DNA from: Sulfurimonas aquatica
GTDB taxonomy: Bacteria > Campylobacterota > Campylobacteria > Campylobacterales > Sulfurimonadaceae
Length of the DNA: 64,000 nt
Reading direction: 5' to 3'
Assembly: GCF_017357825.1 (NCBI RefSeq)
Contig: NZ_CP046072.1
Span: forward strand, 124,001-188,000
Both the position numbers and the translations under genes were made by a program. Below the pieces are notes generated by a model, which made no database searches, was not told the origin of the DNA, and saw only the letters and a list, made by a program, of their open reading frames with translations. Positions 33,563-42,232 of the stretch are shown here, one piece after another. Each line of letters begins with the position of its first letter. The stretch's first letter is position 1.

Positions 33563-34458
33563 TGCAAAGCAAAAAAAACGCGATAGCTCTGCTAATAACT
33601 ATCATGTTTGTCATAGTCATTACTGTAGCCATTGGATTTAGCCTTAAGCAGATTAATAAGGCCTCAGATGAAATAAAAGATGAAAGTTTTATGTATCAAA
33701 GTAGTATGTTGCTCGAGGATATATTAGGTGTTTTACGTAACTCCCCAGAGCTTACAAGCGTAGCTGACGCAAACTCTTCAGAAGAATTTTTCATATTTTT
33801 ATCTCAAGCTGGATTTATTCCTCTTCAGAGTTCAGGAGTTGAACTTGTCATAAAGATAAAGAGCGCAAGGTCAAAGTTTAACCCTAAGAACTTTAACGCT
33901 CATAGAGCTGATATGATGAGACAGTATTGTAATAATTATATGATAAATAGTGATTACGTAGATATTTTAGTTGATAATATGAGCGGCATTAAAGCTGACA
34001 ATAGTTATAATAGCGCCATTTTTGATGAAAATCCCTATCTTTTTAGGGATTATATAGCTTCATCTAAACATTTACAAAAAATAAACGATTTTTACGAAAA
34101 AGAGTACAACGAGAACAGTTTAAAAAATATAAACTTAGACGCGCTGTTTTACTTTAGCGATGAGTCTAATACCTCGATAGACCTTAATTATGCAACGCCA
34201 GAGGTATGGGAGATGATGTTAGGGATTGATAGGGATAGATCTATACTTCTTAATGAGATGGGTGGAGCCTATTCTTCTGTGGATGATTTAGACCTTTCAC
34301 CTGATGAAAAACTACGTTTAGCAGAGTTTAAAACTAGTTTTTTTGAGCCAATAGTTTATGTTGAGCTAGAGATAAGAAAAGATACAAGTAGCTCTACCAT
34401 TGGGTTTGAGTATGATATAAAAACTAAAAAGGGATCCAACTTTGTTTATGACATTTAA
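33562..34458 (+). CDS. gspK: Type II secretion minor pseudopilin GspK-like
   Basis: 298 residues from a GTG at 33562. The N-terminal helix (IALLITIMFVIVITVAIGFSL) lacks Glu5, as GspK proteins do, and follows KKNA. The C-terminal part has the helix-hairpin-like segment SIDLNYATPEVWEMMLGID typical of the T2SSK family. GspK caps the pseudopilus tip. The order F-K differs from the classical E. coli/Klebsiella gsp order, where K follows J. Confidence 0.8.
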   Translation: MQSKKNAIALLITIMFVIVITVAIGFSLKQINKASDEIKDESFMYQSSMLLEDILGVLRNSPELTSVADANSSEEFFIFLSQAGFIPLQSSGVELVIKIKSARSKFNPKNFNAHRADMMRQYCNNYMINSDYVDILVDNMSGIKADNSYNSAIFDENPYLFRDYIASSKHLQKINDFYEKEYNENSLKNINLDALFYFSDESNTSIDLNYATPEVWEMMLGIDRDRSILLNEMGGAYSSVDDLDLSPDEKLRLAEFKTSFFEPIVYVELEIRKDTSSSTIGFEYDIKTKKGSNFVYDI

Positions 34459-35380
34459 ACGCAGTAGCATAACACTATTTTTAGACCCTTCATACAAGGA
34501 GAAAATAGAGTATGATAGAGATAAAAAAGTAGATATTATTCTCTCTCCGTCACTCTATTGGGTTAAAAAAGTAACACTGCCAGTTAAGTCGGTGAGAGAA
34601 GTAAAAAAACTGCTTCCTTCAATTTTCGAAGACTTACTTGTATCAGGTCACTACAGCTATAGCGCCTATAAGACTGAGGGTGGTTTTTTTATTTTTGCTT
34701 ATGAGGATAAAAAAGTTCTTGAACTACTGAGTCAAAATGAAATTAGTGCCGCAGATATAAAAAGCGTTCATTTTGCTCAAAGTGAGTTCAAAAATCTAGA
34801 ATCAGCTATAAAAATAAATGAAGAAAATAGCTTATACATTCAAGATGAAACAGTTGTTATGGCACCTACGGAATGGGTGAAAGAACCTCAGGATTTAGAT
34901 TTAAGTTCGTTAGAGCTTTCAAAACATACCATAAAATTACAGCAGTATGGGCATATAGTAAAAAATAGTAGTCTCTATAAAATAGCAGGAGTCTTTATAG
35001 CACTGATAGTTCTAGTAGGAATCGAAGGATTTATAACATCATATAAGATAGGTAAGGTTAATGATTCTAAGGAGGAACTCTTTAGTAAGTATAAACTTCA
35101 ATCAACTATGATGCAAAACAGATCAACCCTCGAGCGATATAAAAATATTTATAAGATGCAGAGTAGTGTTCGTGAATATATCTCTTACTTTTTAGGAATG
35201 AGGCTACAAGCAGATCAAAAAATAACTTCAATGGAGTATGCAAATAAGCTTCTAACTGTAAGTATTAGCGGTGTTTCTAAGAGTAATAAAAAAGCTATTT
35301 TGTCTGTTTTAGATTCTAAAAATGTAAAATACACTACATCATTAAATAAAGAGAGCCTTAAAGTGGAGATGAAGATATGA
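34448..35380 (+). CDS. Type II secretion GspL-like assembly protein
   Basis: About 310 residues. A cytoplasmic N-terminal region of roughly 180 residues is followed by a single membrane helix (about 182-203, IAGVFIALIVLVGIEGFI), a coiled-coil stretch and a C-terminal ferredoxin-like periplasmic domain, matching the GspL/PilM-N layout in a compact form (classical GspL is about 400). GspL links the GspE ATPase to GspM. I use ATG 34448, overlapping gspK by 11 bases. Sequence similarity is weak, so the call rests on layout and position. Confidence 0.62.
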   Translation: MTFKRSSITLFLDPSYKEKIEYDRDKKVDIILSPSLYWVKKVTLPVKSVREVKKLLPSIFEDLLVSGHYSYSAYKTEGGFFIFAYEDKKVLELLSQNEISAADIKSVHFAQSEFKNLESAIKINEENSLYIQDETVVMAPTEWVKEPQDLDLSSLELSKHTIKLQQYGHIVKNSSLYKIAGVFIALIVLVGIEGFITSYKIGKVNDSKEELFSKYKLQSTMMQNRSTLERYKNIYKMQSSVREYISYFLGMRLQADQKITSMEYANKLLTVSISGVSKSNKKAILSVLDSKNVKYTTSLNKESLKVEMKI

Positions 35381-35784
35381 ATCAAATTAGTCCACTTCAT
35401 ATAGGAGCCTTCTTAATAGCGCTGTTGGCGTTTACATTCTTTCAACTTAGTAACTTACAAGAAGAGTTAGTCGATGCGAGTGATAGCTATGCTGAGAGTG
35501 AAAAGTTAGCGGTTGAACTGAGCTCCCTTAAAGAGGTATATGCGTCAAAAAGTAAAACGAAAAAAGCAATAGATAGAGTTCTAAATCAGTCGACATTAAG
35601 ATCAACTGACTTAGATATCAAACGCACAAAGTCATCTATCTCAATAGCATCAAAAAGTATAGATGCAAAAGCACTAAACTCTTTGATGGGTAAAATTTTA
35701 AACGCTTCATATAACATCACAAGACTTAAGATTAAAAAACTGAGTGAAACAAAAGCAAGCTTAGATATGGAGATAAAATGGTAA
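35377..35784 (+). CDS. Type II secretion GspM/PilO-like protein
   Basis: 135 residues: an N-terminal membrane helix (about 7-24, LHIGAFLIALLAFTFFQL), a coiled coil (30-60) and a ferredoxin-like C-terminal part with alternating strands (SSISIASKSID, LKIKKLSETKASLDMEI). Small bitopic proteins after GspL are usually GspM, which forms a periplasmic complex with it. The ATG overlaps the previous stop (ATGA). Confidence 0.6.
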   Translation: MNQISPLHIGAFLIALLAFTFFQLSNLQEELVDASDSYAESEKLAVELSSLKEVYASKSKTKKAIDRVLNQSTLRSTDLDIKRTKSSISIASKSIDAKALNSLMGKILNASYNITRLKIKKLSETKASLDMEIKW

Positions 35785-36311
35785 AAAAGATAGCTAAATT
35801 TTTTGCGTATATGATTTTCTTTATTATGGCACTTATCGTTTTTACTCCTAAAAGTAATGCCTACTTTTTTTTAGAAAAGAATTTAAAGCAGTTTGAGGTA
35901 ATAGTCTCGCAAGAGAGAGTAGAGGATAAACTTTTTTCATTAAACATAAAAGATATGCATGTGAGTGTGAAGGGCATAGATAGTGCCCTTATAAAAGAGG
36001 CTGATATAACACTACTCCTTGCATACAACTCTATAGCGTTTAGCGACATAAAACTCTCATCTTTGGTTGACTCATTTGCTCCATCAAAGATAGATAGTGT
36101 GAAAATCACCCATACAGTTCTGAACCCACTCTATATTATCTGCGAGGGAGTAGGGGAGTTTGGAGAGGCTACTGCTACTCTAAGTATTTTAGATAGGAGT
36201 GTTGATGTGGTACTAACACCATCTAAGATGATGCTAAGTAAGTATCAAAAATCTCTGAGACAATTTAAAAAAGATGAAAACGGGGAGTATAGATATGCAA
36301 AAACTTTCTAA
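35778..36311 (+). CDS. Type II secretion GspN-like protein
   Basis: 177 residues with one N-terminal membrane helix or uncleaved signal (about 5-25, IAKFFAYMIFFIMALIVFTP). The rest is strand-rich (NIKDMHVSVKGID, ADITLLLAYNSI, IDSVKITHTVLNPLYI), resembling the AsmA-like GspN periplasmic domain. Its position between GspM-like and GspC genes supports this. Similarity is weak; it could instead be a lineage-specific accessory protein. Confidence 0.5.
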   Translation: MVKKIAKFFAYMIFFIMALIVFTPKSNAYFFLEKNLKQFEVIVSQERVEDKLFSLNIKDMHVSVKGIDSALIKEADITLLLAYNSIAFSDIKLSSLVDSFAPSKIDSVKITHTVLNPLYIICEGVGEFGEATATLSILDRSVDVVLTPSKMMLSKYQKSLRQFKKDENGEYRYAKTF

Positions 36312-37113
36312 TTCAAAACTACTCTCAATTTTTACAACACTCTTAACTCTACTACTTATTGCAAAGCTTATATCATTAGTTCTTTGGTGGTTTCTGCCAA
36401 GTGAGGGAGTTGAGTTAAATGCTGCAAATTCGTACCAAGCCAAGTATCAAAGAGTAGACTTTAAAAATATGCTCATCCCTGCAAAAGTAGTTGAACAAGC
36501 CAAGAGTAAAGAATCAGTGACCAGTAGTATATCTACAACAAGTATAAATAGCTTGATTCTAAAAGGCCTTTATGGGAAAGGGGATAATGGTTTTGCCATA
36601 GTTGCTAAAAAATCAGCTGCAAAAAAGACAACTATAGTTGCTGTAGGCGAAGGCTATGAAGGTTACAAACTTAAAGAGATACTCATAGATAGGGTTTTAT
36701 TTTCTAAGCTAGGTAAAGAGTATGTTCTTATGCTCAATGAAGAAGCGGCTAAAAATACAAAAAGCTCAATAAAAAGAGTAGAAGAGCCAGATGATTCCAC
36801 AAGACCGGTCAGCAAACAAGATATAAATTATTACTCAAAACATCCAGATCAAATCTGGAAAGATATAGCTATCTCCCCTGTTCAAAAGAGTGGTAAAATA
36901 GATGGCTTTATAGTAAATAGGATTAAGGCAGGCTCAAAAATGGCTGAACTAGGACTAATGAAGGGCGATGTAATCATTAAAGCAAATAATATTGTTTTAA
37001 AATCTTATAAAGACGCACTAGAACTTTATAAAAAAATCGATAAGATAGATGTGATAGAGCTAGTAGTTAGAAGAAACAATCAAGAGAAGGAACTAGTATA
37101 TGAAATTAATTAA
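36295..37113 (+). CDS. gspC: Type II secretion GspC-like protein with PDZ domain
   Basis: About 272 residues. A membrane helix (about 12-33, LLTLLLIAKLISLVLWWFL) is followed by a homology-region domain (about 75-140, LILKGLYGKGDNGFAIV) and a C-terminal PDZ domain (about 195-270, GFIVNRIKAGSKMAELGLMKGDVI). GspC connects the inner membrane platform with the secretin. I prefer ATG 36295, with GGGGAG 7 bases upstream, over ATG 36274. It overlaps both neighbours. Confidence 0.82.
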   Translation: MQKLSNSKLLSIFTTLLTLLLIAKLISLVLWWFLPSEGVELNAANSYQAKYQRVDFKNMLIPAKVVEQAKSKESVTSSISTTSINSLILKGLYGKGDNGFAIVAKKSAAKKTTIVAVGEGYEGYKLKEILIDRVLFSKLGKEYVLMLNEEAAKNTKSSIKRVEEPDDSTRPVSKQDINYYSKHPDQIWKDIAISPVQKSGKIDGFIVNRIKAGSKMAELGLMKGDVIIKANNIVLKSYKDALELYKKIDKIDVIELVVRRNNQEKELVYEIN

Positions 37114-38938
37114 GAGCATATTTTTAACAACGCTACTCATTGTAAGTTTAAACGCAAGAGAACAGGTAAATGTAAATTTTTCAGATCTACAAATAGATGA
37201 TTTTATTACATTGATATCAAAAATTACGAAGAAAAACATTCTTATAAATAATAAAATAAACGGGACGGTAAACTTTGTAAGTACTACACCTGTATATGAT
37301 GATGAACTTATCGGAATACTGGTTTCAGTTCTTGAGTCAAAAGGCTTCACCTTAGTAAGAAATGGTTCTATCTATGAGGTTGTGCGTTCAACTGAAGCTG
37401 CTAAAAACAATGTAGTAGTAGTAAACAAGGGCAAAAAAGTTTATGGTTCCATGATGGTGACTCAGGCTATCCCAGTAAAAGGTGAAAATGTAGATGTAGT
37501 GGCGGCAAAGATCCGTTACCTTATCTCAAAAACTGCAAAACTTATGACGATGAAAGAGAGTAATCTAATTCTTTTAACAGATTATCCAAAAAATATTGAG
37601 ACTATCAAAAGAGTTATAAAAGACATAGACACAAATAATTCGGCTATCGTAAAAATCATACAGATACAACATGCAAACGTTAAAAAACTACAAACAAAAC
37701 TTGTGGATATAGCTAAGTCTATATTTAATGAAAAAGTTACATCTGAGATTGTTAAAATAATACTCGATGACAATATAAATGGTCTTATTGTTGTCGGAAA
37801 TAGCGAAAATGTAGGTCGAGTGGAAAAACTCATATCAGAGCTTGATGTAGAGTCAACTATAAGTAATGGCGTTGAGATTTATGAACTGAAAAACTCAGAT
37901 GCTAAAACTGTTGCGGTTTCTCTAAACGATATCATCTCAAAACAGACTTTTGCAGACCCCCTTATGAAACCAAACGTATCGGCAAGTGAAGAGATAAACG
38001 CCATAATCGCCATAGGCGACCCAATGATAGTAAAAGGGATTAAGCTAATAATTGACGAGCTTGATAAAGAGAAGTATCAAGTTTATGTAAAAGCTAGAAT
38101 TATTGAAATAAATCAAAACAGTAGTGAGGATATCGGGATTAAATATGGTTTTGACGCAGGAGCGCTTACCGCTTCGGGACTTTACTCATTTTCAGCTAAT
38201 TTTGGTGGGGCTACAACTCCTGGAATCATCGGTACAGCTTTGGCTAGTTCAGTTGTAGGAAGTGGTGCTACACAAGGCTTTGCTTTAGGTGCGGCAATGG
38301 ACTTTTTAGAAGCAAATGGAGCTTCAAAGTCTATATCAAACCCATCTATACTTTGTGTTAATAATAAAGAATCATCAATTTATGTGGGTAAAACAATCTC
38401 TGTCTCAACGGGAACAGTTTCAAATACAACTGTTGGAGCGGGACTAACAAGTAGCTATAAACGCGAGGACGTTGGTTTGACTCTTAAAATAAAACCTCGC
38501 GTTTCATCAACGGACAAGGTAACACTTGACATTGAAGCAATACTTGAAAACATCTTGGATGATGGTAGCAATAACGCAACGGGACAACCAGTTACGTCAA
38601 AGCAAGAGGTAAAAACTCAGGCGATTCTTCGTCATGGAGAGAGCATTATAATCGGAGGGCTTGTTAAAACTTATGATAGAGACGCTGTAAGTAAGGTTCC
38701 TCTTTTGGGAGATATCCCATGGATTGGAGAGTATCTCTTTTCATCTACTAGTACAACAGAAGAGAAGGATAACCTCGTTGTTATTCTTACACCTTTTGTA
38801 ATAGATAAAAGTGAAAAACTTTCAAAACTCCAGCAAGAGTTAGGTGTACTTTCATCTCTTCAAGCAGAATATAACGATAAAGTTTTCAAAGAGATACAAG
38901 AGAAAGGCTTTAACTCAAATAAAGAGAAGATAGACTAG
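37100..38938 (+). CDS. gspD: Type II secretion outer membrane secretin GspD
   Basis: 612 residues with a signal peptide (MKLIKSIFLTTLLIVSLNA). An N0 domain starts at VNVNFSDLQIDDFITLIS, three N-type repeats follow (about 115-330), then the secretin barrel with VYVKARIIEINQNSSEDIG, SNPSILCVNNKESSIYVG and the C-terminal GESIIIGGLVKT and VPLLGDIPWIG motifs. It forms the exit pore. No pilotin gene is visible in the window. Start ATG 37100 has GAAGGAA upstream and lies within the gspC end. Confidence 0.95.
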   Translation: MKLIKSIFLTTLLIVSLNAREQVNVNFSDLQIDDFITLISKITKKNILINNKINGTVNFVSTTPVYDDELIGILVSVLESKGFTLVRNGSIYEVVRSTEAAKNNVVVVNKGKKVYGSMMVTQAIPVKGENVDVVAAKIRYLISKTAKLMTMKESNLILLTDYPKNIETIKRVIKDIDTNNSAIVKIIQIQHANVKKLQTKLVDIAKSIFNEKVTSEIVKIILDDNINGLIVVGNSENVGRVEKLISELDVESTISNGVEIYELKNSDAKTVAVSLNDIISKQTFADPLMKPNVSASEEINAIIAIGDPMIVKGIKLIIDELDKEKYQVYVKARIIEINQNSSEDIGIKYGFDAGALTASGLYSFSANFGGATTPGIIGTALASSVVGSGATQGFALGAAMDFLEANGASKSISNPSILCVNNKESSIYVGKTISVSTGTVSNTTVGAGLTSSYKREDVGLTLKIKPRVSSTDKVTLDIEAILENILDDGSNNATGQPVTSKQEVKTQAILRHGESIIIGGLVKTYDRDAVSKVPLLGDIPWIGEYLFSSTSTTEEKDNLVVILTPFVIDKSEKLSKLQQELGVLSSLQAEYNDKVFKEIQEKGFNSNKEKID

Positions 38939-40455
38939 TGTTAAATTTAGAACCCCTACACAACCTGAAACTAGAGGTTTATGAGCCTGAAGAGTTAGTT
39001 ACAGACATCAGCGTCAAAAACTACCTTCTTTTTAGCCAACTTGAGGATGACGTTTGCGCGTTTGTTTGTGAGAGATACTTTGTAGAAGCGAGTAACTACT
39101 ATACAAAGATAGAAAATAAATATTCTCTTTATATGCTTGATGAAGACTCATTTGATAGACTATATAACAAGTTTTTGGAGCTTCGTACAGATAAAGCGAT
39201 AGAGACGATGCAAGAAGACTCTGATAAAGAAGAAGATGAAGAGGATATCTCTCTAACGGATTTTTTAAGAACGTCAAGCGATATCTTAACAAGTGAAGAG
39301 TCAGCTCCAATTATTAAGTTTGTAAACGCTCTTTTTTATCAAGCCGTTAAAAAACGAGCTTCAGATATTCACATAGAAGTTCAAGAGAAAAAAGGCGAAG
39401 TACGATTTCGTGTAGATGGTATGCTTGCTAAAAATGCTGACCTAGATAAGAAGGTAGTTAGTTTAATAGTTAGTCGTATAAAAGTTATCTCAAATCTTGA
39501 CATATCTGAAAAACGGATTCCGCAAGATGGACGAACGCAGATTAAAATTGCGGGAGAGGTTTTAGATATTCGTGTATCTATTCTTCCTACGTTTTATGGC
39601 GAGCGGGTTGTTATGCGTTTACTTATGCAGAGTTCTCAAATACCACAGATTACAGAACTGGGTTTTAATGACTCACTAATTGGCGACGTAAGAAAACTAC
39701 TGCGTTCATCTCACGGTATCATCTTAGTTACTGGTCCAACTGGTTCGGGTAAAACGACATCGCTTCACTCATTTTTACGTGAAGTTGAAGAGCCTCATAA
39801 AAATCTTATAACGGTTGAAGACCCGGTTGAGTATAAGTCTGATCATATTGCACAGATTCAAGTAAATGAGAAAGTGGGGCTTACTTTTGCCGCGGCTCTG
39901 CGTTCTATTCTTCGTCAAGATCCAGATGTTATTATGATTGGGGAGATCCGTGATGAAGAGACAGCGGCAATAGCGGTTCGCGCAGCCCTTACCGGACACT
40001 TGGTTTTCTCAACGCTGCATACAAATTCAGCTGCAGCGACTATCTCGCGTTTAGCAGATATGAATGTCGAACCTTTTCTTATCTCTTCATCTCTACTAGG
40101 GATTTTAGCACAAAGACTTGTTCGTGTCTTATGTGAAGAGTGTAAAGAGGAAGATGATTTAGCAGAAAACTTTGCGGATGATTATGACCTTCCCAAAGAT
40201 GCGGTGATTTTTAAAGGCAATGGATGTAAGGCTTGTAACTACAGTGGTTTTTCAGGTCGACGCTCAATTGGCGAACTTTTAGTTATGAACGATAGGGTAA
40301 AAGACCTACTTAAAACTACAACGGATGAGCATACTATCAAAACAGAACTAGAAAAAGATGGCTTAAAAACCATATCTCGCCAACTCTCTCAAATGCTCCT
40401 TGATGGTGAAACGTCTCTTGATGAAGCGATACGTATCGGTTTAGGGCATGCATAA
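38938..40455 (+). CDS. gspE: Type II secretion ATPase GspE
   Basis: 505 residues from GTG 38938, which shares one base with the gspD stop. Walker A is GPTGSGKTTSLHS, the Walker B region is ILRQDPDVIMIGEIRDEETA and the His box FSTLHTNSA is present. The tetra-cysteine zinc module typical of GspE is also there (CEEC ... CKAC). It powers pseudopilus assembly from the cytoplasm. A PilB or PilT role is less likely because the gene is inside a gsp operon. Confidence 0.95.
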   Translation: MLNLEPLHNLKLEVYEPEELVTDISVKNYLLFSQLEDDVCAFVCERYFVEASNYYTKIENKYSLYMLDEDSFDRLYNKFLELRTDKAIETMQEDSDKEEDEEDISLTDFLRTSSDILTSEESAPIIKFVNALFYQAVKKRASDIHIEVQEKKGEVRFRVDGMLAKNADLDKKVVSLIVSRIKVISNLDISEKRIPQDGRTQIKIAGEVLDIRVSILPTFYGERVVMRLLMQSSQIPQITELGFNDSLIGDVRKLLRSSHGIILVTGPTGSGKTTSLHSFLREVEEPHKNLITVEDPVEYKSDHIAQIQVNEKVGLTFAAALRSILRQDPDVIMIGEIRDEETAAIAVRAALTGHLVFSTLHTNSAAATISRLADMNVEPFLISSSLLGILAQRLVRVLCEECKEEDDLAENFADDYDLPKDAVIFKGNGCKACNYSGFSGRRSIGELLVMNDRVKDLLKTTTDEHTIKTELEKDGLKTISRQLSQMLLDGETSLDEAIRIGLGHA

Positions 40456-40894
40456 CGCAAGTAAAGCATCACGTAATAGAAATGCTTTTACTCTTATGGA
40501 AGTGATGGTTTCGGTTATGATAGTCTCAGTTGTAATCGCTTCATTACTCCAGATGAGAGGAAATTCAAATCAGAAATTTTTCAGAATCAAAGAGATGGTA
40601 AACAGTACCCAGTATAACTCTTTTTTACTCTATCATGGTGATAAATATGGCTATGAAAAAAGCAACATTGATATGAAAACGTTAGTAGACAATTTTGACG
40701 TGGAAAGCGACTTGAGACGAAAACTGTCTTCTATGAAAGTAAAACTTGATTATGAAGAACTAAATACAATCGATACGAGTGAGTTTGACGATAGTGAGCA
40801 AAACGCGTCTACGGGAGTAGTCTTTGAGATAGGTAGAACGCTTCTAAAAACAGAAGAGTTTACTACATCTATTATGCGAGTAAGAATGCAATGA
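40448..40894 (+). CDS. Type II secretion minor pseudopilin (GspI-like position)
   Basis: 148 residues. The leader MHNASKASRNRNA precedes FTLMEVMVSVMIVSVVIASLL, a pilin-type helix with Glu5 in the -MEVMVS- form common in GspI. The C-terminal part has no recognisable features. The start overlaps the gspE end by 8 bases. It should be cleaved by a prepilin peptidase (GspO), which is not encoded in this window. Confidence 0.75.
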   Translation: MHNASKASRNRNAFTLMEVMVSVMIVSVVIASLLQMRGNSNQKFFRIKEMVNSTQYNSFLLYHGDKYGYEKSNIDMKTLVDNFDVESDLRRKLSSMKVKLDYEELNTIDTSEFDDSEQNASTGVVFEIGRTLLKTEEFTTSIMRVRMQ

Positions 40895-41403
40895 GAAGAG
40901 CTTTTACACTTGTTGAGCTTATGGTTTCAGTTGCCATACTCTCACTTATTATGATTTTTTTATATAAGAGTTATGCAGAGTTAAATATCTCAAATAAGAT
41001 ATATGAAAAAGAGGTTACAAAGATAGAAAAAATTGAACTTCTTAAAAAAACCATCTATCTAGATTTTTCGCTTTTAAAACCATCGAGTGTAAATATTATT
41101 AATGAGAGTAAAACTGAAGATGTCTTTTATGCACAAACTTCGCACTCCATTCATGATAGGATAAATCCATATATAGCGTATATAGTGAAAGAGAAAAAAC
41201 TTTATAGGCTAGAGTCGCTAAAGCAGTTTAAAGAGTATCCACTAGGAGTTGAGAGCGAATTTGAAGGGGATTATCTTGGTGACGTAGAGATATTTAGAGT
41301 TTATAAATCACAAGATCAAAAATCAAATGAGTATCTTGTGAATATAGAGTTTCAAATGAAAAACGAGATACTACTTAAGATAAAAGCACTAAACAGTAAA
41401 TAG
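40891..41403 (+). CDS. Type II secretion minor pseudopilin (GspJ-like position)
   Basis: 170 residues. The very short leader MRRA precedes FTLVELMVSVAILSLIMIFLY, a pilin helix with Glu5. The rest (strand-rich, DVEIFRVYKSQDQKSNEYL) fits a GspJ-type minor pseudopilin in position. It overlaps the previous gene by 4 bases and ends the operon. Confidence 0.75.
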   Translation: MRRAFTLVELMVSVAILSLIMIFLYKSYAELNISNKIYEKEVTKIEKIELLKKTIYLDFSLLKPSSVNIINESKTEDVFYAQTSHSIHDRINPYIAYIVKEKKLYRLESLKQFKEYPLGVESEFEGDYLGDVEIFRVYKSQDQKSNEYLVNIEFQMKNEILLKIKALNSK

Positions 41404-41422
41404 TGCTTTGCTTGGGATGATT

Positions 41423-41647
41423 TTACTCTCTATGCTTAGAGATGCCACAAGGTTGATTTGGCGTTGGCGGGTGCTCTTTTAAGTATGTTAAATCTTCAAG
41501 TGTTTGAGTAAGTACTTTTTTTTGCTGTAGTATTGGCAGCATTAAATTGTCTTTTTCATTTAGAGGAATGCCCCAATCTAAAAGTATCTTTTGGACTTCA
41601 TCATCAAGCTCTTTAAGTGCGTTTTCTATGTGTTTAATTGAATTCAT
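41423..41647 (-). CDS. Small conserved-looking protein, 74 residues, function unknown
   Basis: A soluble, helical, acidic protein (IKHIENALKELDDEVQKILLDWGIPL) with a proline-rich tail containing one Cys. I do not recognise the family. It is divergent from the rpmI leader and convergent with the end of the secretion operon. No other frame explains the stretch, and the sequence looks like an ordinary coding region. Confidence 0.55.
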   Translation of the reverse strand: MNSIKHIENALKELDDEVQKILLDWGIPLNEKDNLMLPILQQKKVLTQTLEDLTYLKEHPPTPNQPCGISKHRE

Positions 41648-41683
41648 AAGCGGAGTATAGCAAAAATTTAGAAAATTTTGGGT

Positions 41684-41827
41684 ATAATCCCAATCTCAAA
41701 AACACTAACATATTTTCTGCCTCTTTTAGAGGCTAGCTTTAGTGCCCGAGTGGCTAGCGATTTATTTGTGGACTTGTTCGCAAATAAAATTAAATTAGTG
41801 GATGAGAATTTTACAAAGGAGCCATCG
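41684..41827 (+). promoter_or_regulatory. Promoter and structured leader of rpmI-rplT
   Basis: TATAAT (41684-41689) would give a leader of about 130 bases. It contains the hairpin GCCTCT-TTT-AGAGGC (41719-41733), two GCTAGC copies (41732-41737 and 41753-41758) able to pair with each other and partly competing with that hairpin, and a 10-base stem at 41761-41788. This resembles the autogenous L20 control regions of other bacteria in concept. No sequence match to a known motif is claimed. The ribosome site AAAGGAG is at 41815-41821. Confidence 0.4.
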
Positions 41828-42019
41828 ATGCCAAAAATGAAATCGGTAAAAGGCGCTGTAAAGCGTTTTAAGGTTAAGAAAAACGGTACTGTTAAACGTG
41901 GAACTGCGTTTAGAAGCCATATTCTAACTAAACAAGATGCACAGACTCGTCGTGAGCAAAACAGCCCAAAAGTTGTTGCGCCAGCAGATGAAAAAAACAT
42001 TAAGGCTATGATTAACTAG
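41828..42019 (+). CDS. rpmI: 50S ribosomal protein L35
   Basis: 63 residues, very basic, with the L35 signature KMKSVKGAVKRFKV and the C-terminal KNIKAMIN. ATG 41828 follows AAAGGAG and matches the family start MPKMK. The reading frame is open further upstream but that part is leader, not protein. infC, often upstream of rpmI, is not here. Confidence 0.95.
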   Translation: MPKMKSVKGAVKRFKVKKNGTVKRGTAFRSHILTKQDAQTRREQNSPKVVAPADEKNIKAMIN

Positions 42020-42232
42020 TTTTTAGTTAATTTATAAATCTCCAACTTTAAAGAGTTGGGCAAGACCACCAAAGTAGTGGCACCCTGATCGTGTAGAGTA
42101 TGGCTCAGTGAATCTCTCATATTTATATGAGTAGCTTTAGGGGGTTGTAGGGATATAATGTCCATGCCTACAAAATGGACTCTATTCATTATGTAGTGAA
42201 ATATAGCGACAAGGTAAAGAAAAAGGAAAAAC
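42020..42232 (+). promoter_or_regulatory. Long structured intergenic stretch between rpmI and rplT
   Basis: 213 bases, long for this operon. It contains hairpins CCAACT/AGTTGG (42042-42059 area), CCAC/GTGG, CTCATA/TATGAG (near 42115-42131) and GTCCAT/ATGGAC (near 42160-42181), plus a TATAAT (42154-42159) that could start an rplT transcript. The ribosome site AAAAAGGA lies just before ATG 42233. It may hold a second control element for L20; no coding frame in it is convincing. Confidence 0.4.

Noticed and set aside
41678-41827. Reading frame extending the rpmI gene about 50 codons upstream
   Set aside because: It would run through the -10 box and hairpin leader, and L35 is about 63 residues starting MPKMK at 41828 behind AAAGGAG.
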